Positions 62,759 to 64,000 of a DNA stretch of 64,000 nt are shown piece by piece. The number at the start of each line of letters is the position of its first letter. The stretch's first letter is position 1. Location: contig JAJZSY010000014.1 in assembly GCA_021849425.1 (NCBI GenBank), positions 1-64,000 on the forward strand. The letters are read 5' to 3'. The DNA comes from Pseudomonadota bacterium (GTDB lineage Bacteria; Pseudomonadota; Alphaproteobacteria; Acetobacterales; Acetobacteraceae). Made by a program: the position numbers and the translations under genes. The notes beneath the pieces were generated by a model. It was not told the origin of the DNA. It did no database searches and was given only the letters and a program-made list of their open reading frames with translations.

Positions 62759-64000
62759 GGGGAGTCTCCGTCTGGCCGCTCTCGCGCATCGCGGCGGCGA
62801 CGATCGCCTCGGCGGACAGCGCATCGGCCGGCAGTTCGGCGACGAAGGCGCCCCGCCGCATCACCTTCACCCGGTGGCACAGATGGGCGAGTTCCTCCGC
62901 GTCCGACGAATAGAACAGGATCGCGTAGCCCTCGCGGGCGAGGCCGGCGATCAGCTCGTAGATCTCGTGCTTGGTCGCGACGTCGACGCCGCGGGTCACA
63001 TCGTAGAGCAGCAGGATGCGCGAGCGCGTCAGCAGCCAGCGGCCGAGCAGCACCTTCTGCTGGTTGCCGCCGGAGAGCGCGCCGACCGGCTGCTGCGCCG
63101 AGGGCGTGCGCACGGCCAGCCGCCGGATGCTTTCCGCCACCGTCGCGTGCTCGGCGCCGAGCCGCAAGATGCCGAAGCGCGAGAGCTGGCGCAGAATCGG
63201 CAGGGTGAAATTGTCCCGCACGGAAAGCGGCAGGAACAGCCCCTCGCTCTTGCGGTCTTCCGGCACCAGGGCGATGCCGGCTCGGATCGCGTCCCAGGGC
63301 GCCGTGATGCGGACCGGCCGTCCTTCGCGCTCGATCCGCCCCTCGCGAAAACCCGGAGCGCCGAACAGGCCGAAGAACAGGGCGCGGTGGCCGTGCCCGG
63401 CGAGCCCGCCAATGCCGAGAATCTCGCCCGCGCGCAGGTCGAGGTCGAGCGGCGCGGTTCCCTCCGCGCGCGCGCCGCGCAGCGAGAGCAGCACGGGGCC
63501 GGATGAGGGCGCGAAGCGGGCGGGAAAGATCGTCTCCAGCGCCTGCCCCGTCATCAGCGTGATCGCCTCGTCCTCGCCGATCGTGGTGAAGGTGCCGACA
63601 TCGCTGCCGTTGCGGAAAATGGTGATCTCGTCGGCGATGCTGGTGATCTCGCCCCAGCGGTGCGAGGTGAACACGATCGCCACGCCCGCATCCCGCAGCG
63701 CGCGGATCTGGCCGAACAGCCAGGCCACCTCGCGCTCGACCAGCGCGGATGTCGCCTCGTCGAGCAGCAATACCTGCGGGCGCGCCATGATCACCCGCGC
63801 GATCTCGATGATCTGCCGTTCGGCGAGCGATATGTCCGCCGCCAGCGCGCGCGGATCGATATGGGTGATGCCGAGACCGGCGAGTTCGGCCTCGGCGAGG
63901 CGCGGCATCGCGGCGCGGTCGATCAGGCCGAGCCGGCCGCGCGGCTCGCGGCCGAGCAGCAGGTTTTCGGCCACCGTCATGTAGGGCAGCAGTGTGAGTT
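62748..64000 (-). CDS. Sugar ABC transporter ATP-binding protein (partial)
   Basis: The gene enters from the right edge, so its N-terminus and first Walker A lie outside. The visible 417 residues hold the end of the first ABC domain ('ISLAERQIIEIARVIMARPQ', then 'VLLLDEATSAL') and most of the second, which has 'LSGGNQQKVLLGRWLLTRSR' and 'RGVDVATKHEIYEL'. The two-domain layout is typical for RbsA/YtfR-type importers. It overlaps the permease by 11 bases. A periplasmic binding protein gene would be expected farther right. Confidence 0.93.
   Translation of the reverse strand, partial: LTLLPYMTVAENLLLGREPRGRLGLIDRAAMPRLAEAELAGLGITHIDPRALAADISLAERQIIEIARVIMARPQVLLLDEATSALVEREVAWLFGQIRALRDAGVAIVFTSHRWGEITSIADEITIFRNGSDVGTFTTIGEDEAITLMTGQALETIFPARFAPSSGPVLLSLRGARAEGTAPLDLDLRAGEILGIGGLAGHGHRALFFGLFGAPGFREGRIEREGRPVRITAPWDAIRAGIALVPEDRKSEGLFLPLSVRDNFTLPILRQLSRFGILRLGAEHATVAESIRRLAVRTPSAQQPVGALSGGNQQKVLLGRWLLTRSRILLLYDVTRGVDVATKHEIYELIAGLAREGYAILFYSSDAEELAHLCHRVKVMRRGAFVAELPADALSAEAIVAAAMRESGQTETPHAA

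Overview
The window is about 64 kb of GC-rich DNA with tightly packed genes, many sharing ATGA, GTGA or TTGA stop/start overlaps. The housekeeping proteins (pyrH-frr-uppS-cdsA-dxr-rseP, HdaA-type DnaA homologue, glcDEF, argDF, aa3-oxidase subunit IV-like peptide) look alphaproteobacterial. I infer Rhodospirillales/Acetobacteraceae, possibly Acidiphilium-like. That placement rests on protein style, not on a database match.

Region 1 (1-16086, + strand) is the distal half of a P2-type contractile tail module: end of a sheath-like gene, tail tube, a chaperone gene with a GGGAAAC -1 slippery site, a small Arg-rich protein where the tape measure should be, then U-, X-, D-, V-, W-, J- and I-like baseplate genes, five fibre or adaptor genes and a holin/spanin cassette. 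No endolysin, integrase, capsid or terminase is visible, so prophage, defective prophage and tailocin all remain possible. Its last gene runs into the 3' end of ppk.

Region 2 (16056-37811) is core metabolism: ppk, hda, perM divergent from purMN, a subunit IV-like peptide, an EamA exporter, argDF, ppx, a DUF2147 protein, an LpxR-like lipid A deacylase, clpSA, a large GT-C-like membrane protein and the glycolate oxidase operon glcDEF. Region 3 (37978-48200) holds rpmJ, a D-amino-acid aminotransferase, the pyrH-to-rseP cluster, ilvC, cysK, a DedA protein and a class II aldolase. Region 4 (48254-51780) holds a TRIC/YicG-type membrane protein and an IclR regulator divergent from a MaoC hydratase plus SDR dehydrogenase pair that resembles a split multifunctional beta-oxidation enzyme.

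Region 5 (51787-57524, - strand) is the most interesting. A sigma-54 activator overlaps a FapF-like coiled-coil/beta-barrel outer-membrane protein. Next comes a textbook sigma-54 promoter (54926-54941) that drives a run of secreted Asn/Ser/Thr-rich proteins plus a C39 peptidase. The set (OM barrel with coiled-coil, C39 protease, small secreted subunits, sigma-54 control) resembles the Fap functional-amyloid system of Pseudomonas, but the subunits differ. Three of them share a short motif of the type N-x-G-x-N-A-L-x-Q-N.

Region 6 (57836-64000) holds a Cache-type chemoreceptor and, on the - strand, a lactonase with a two-permease sugar ABC transporter whose ATPase runs off the window. Three related palindromic intergenic elements (27107, 31881, 52761) and a pair of long inverted repeats (52798-52913) are dispersed in the chromosome. 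I saw no rRNA, tRNA or CRISPR array.
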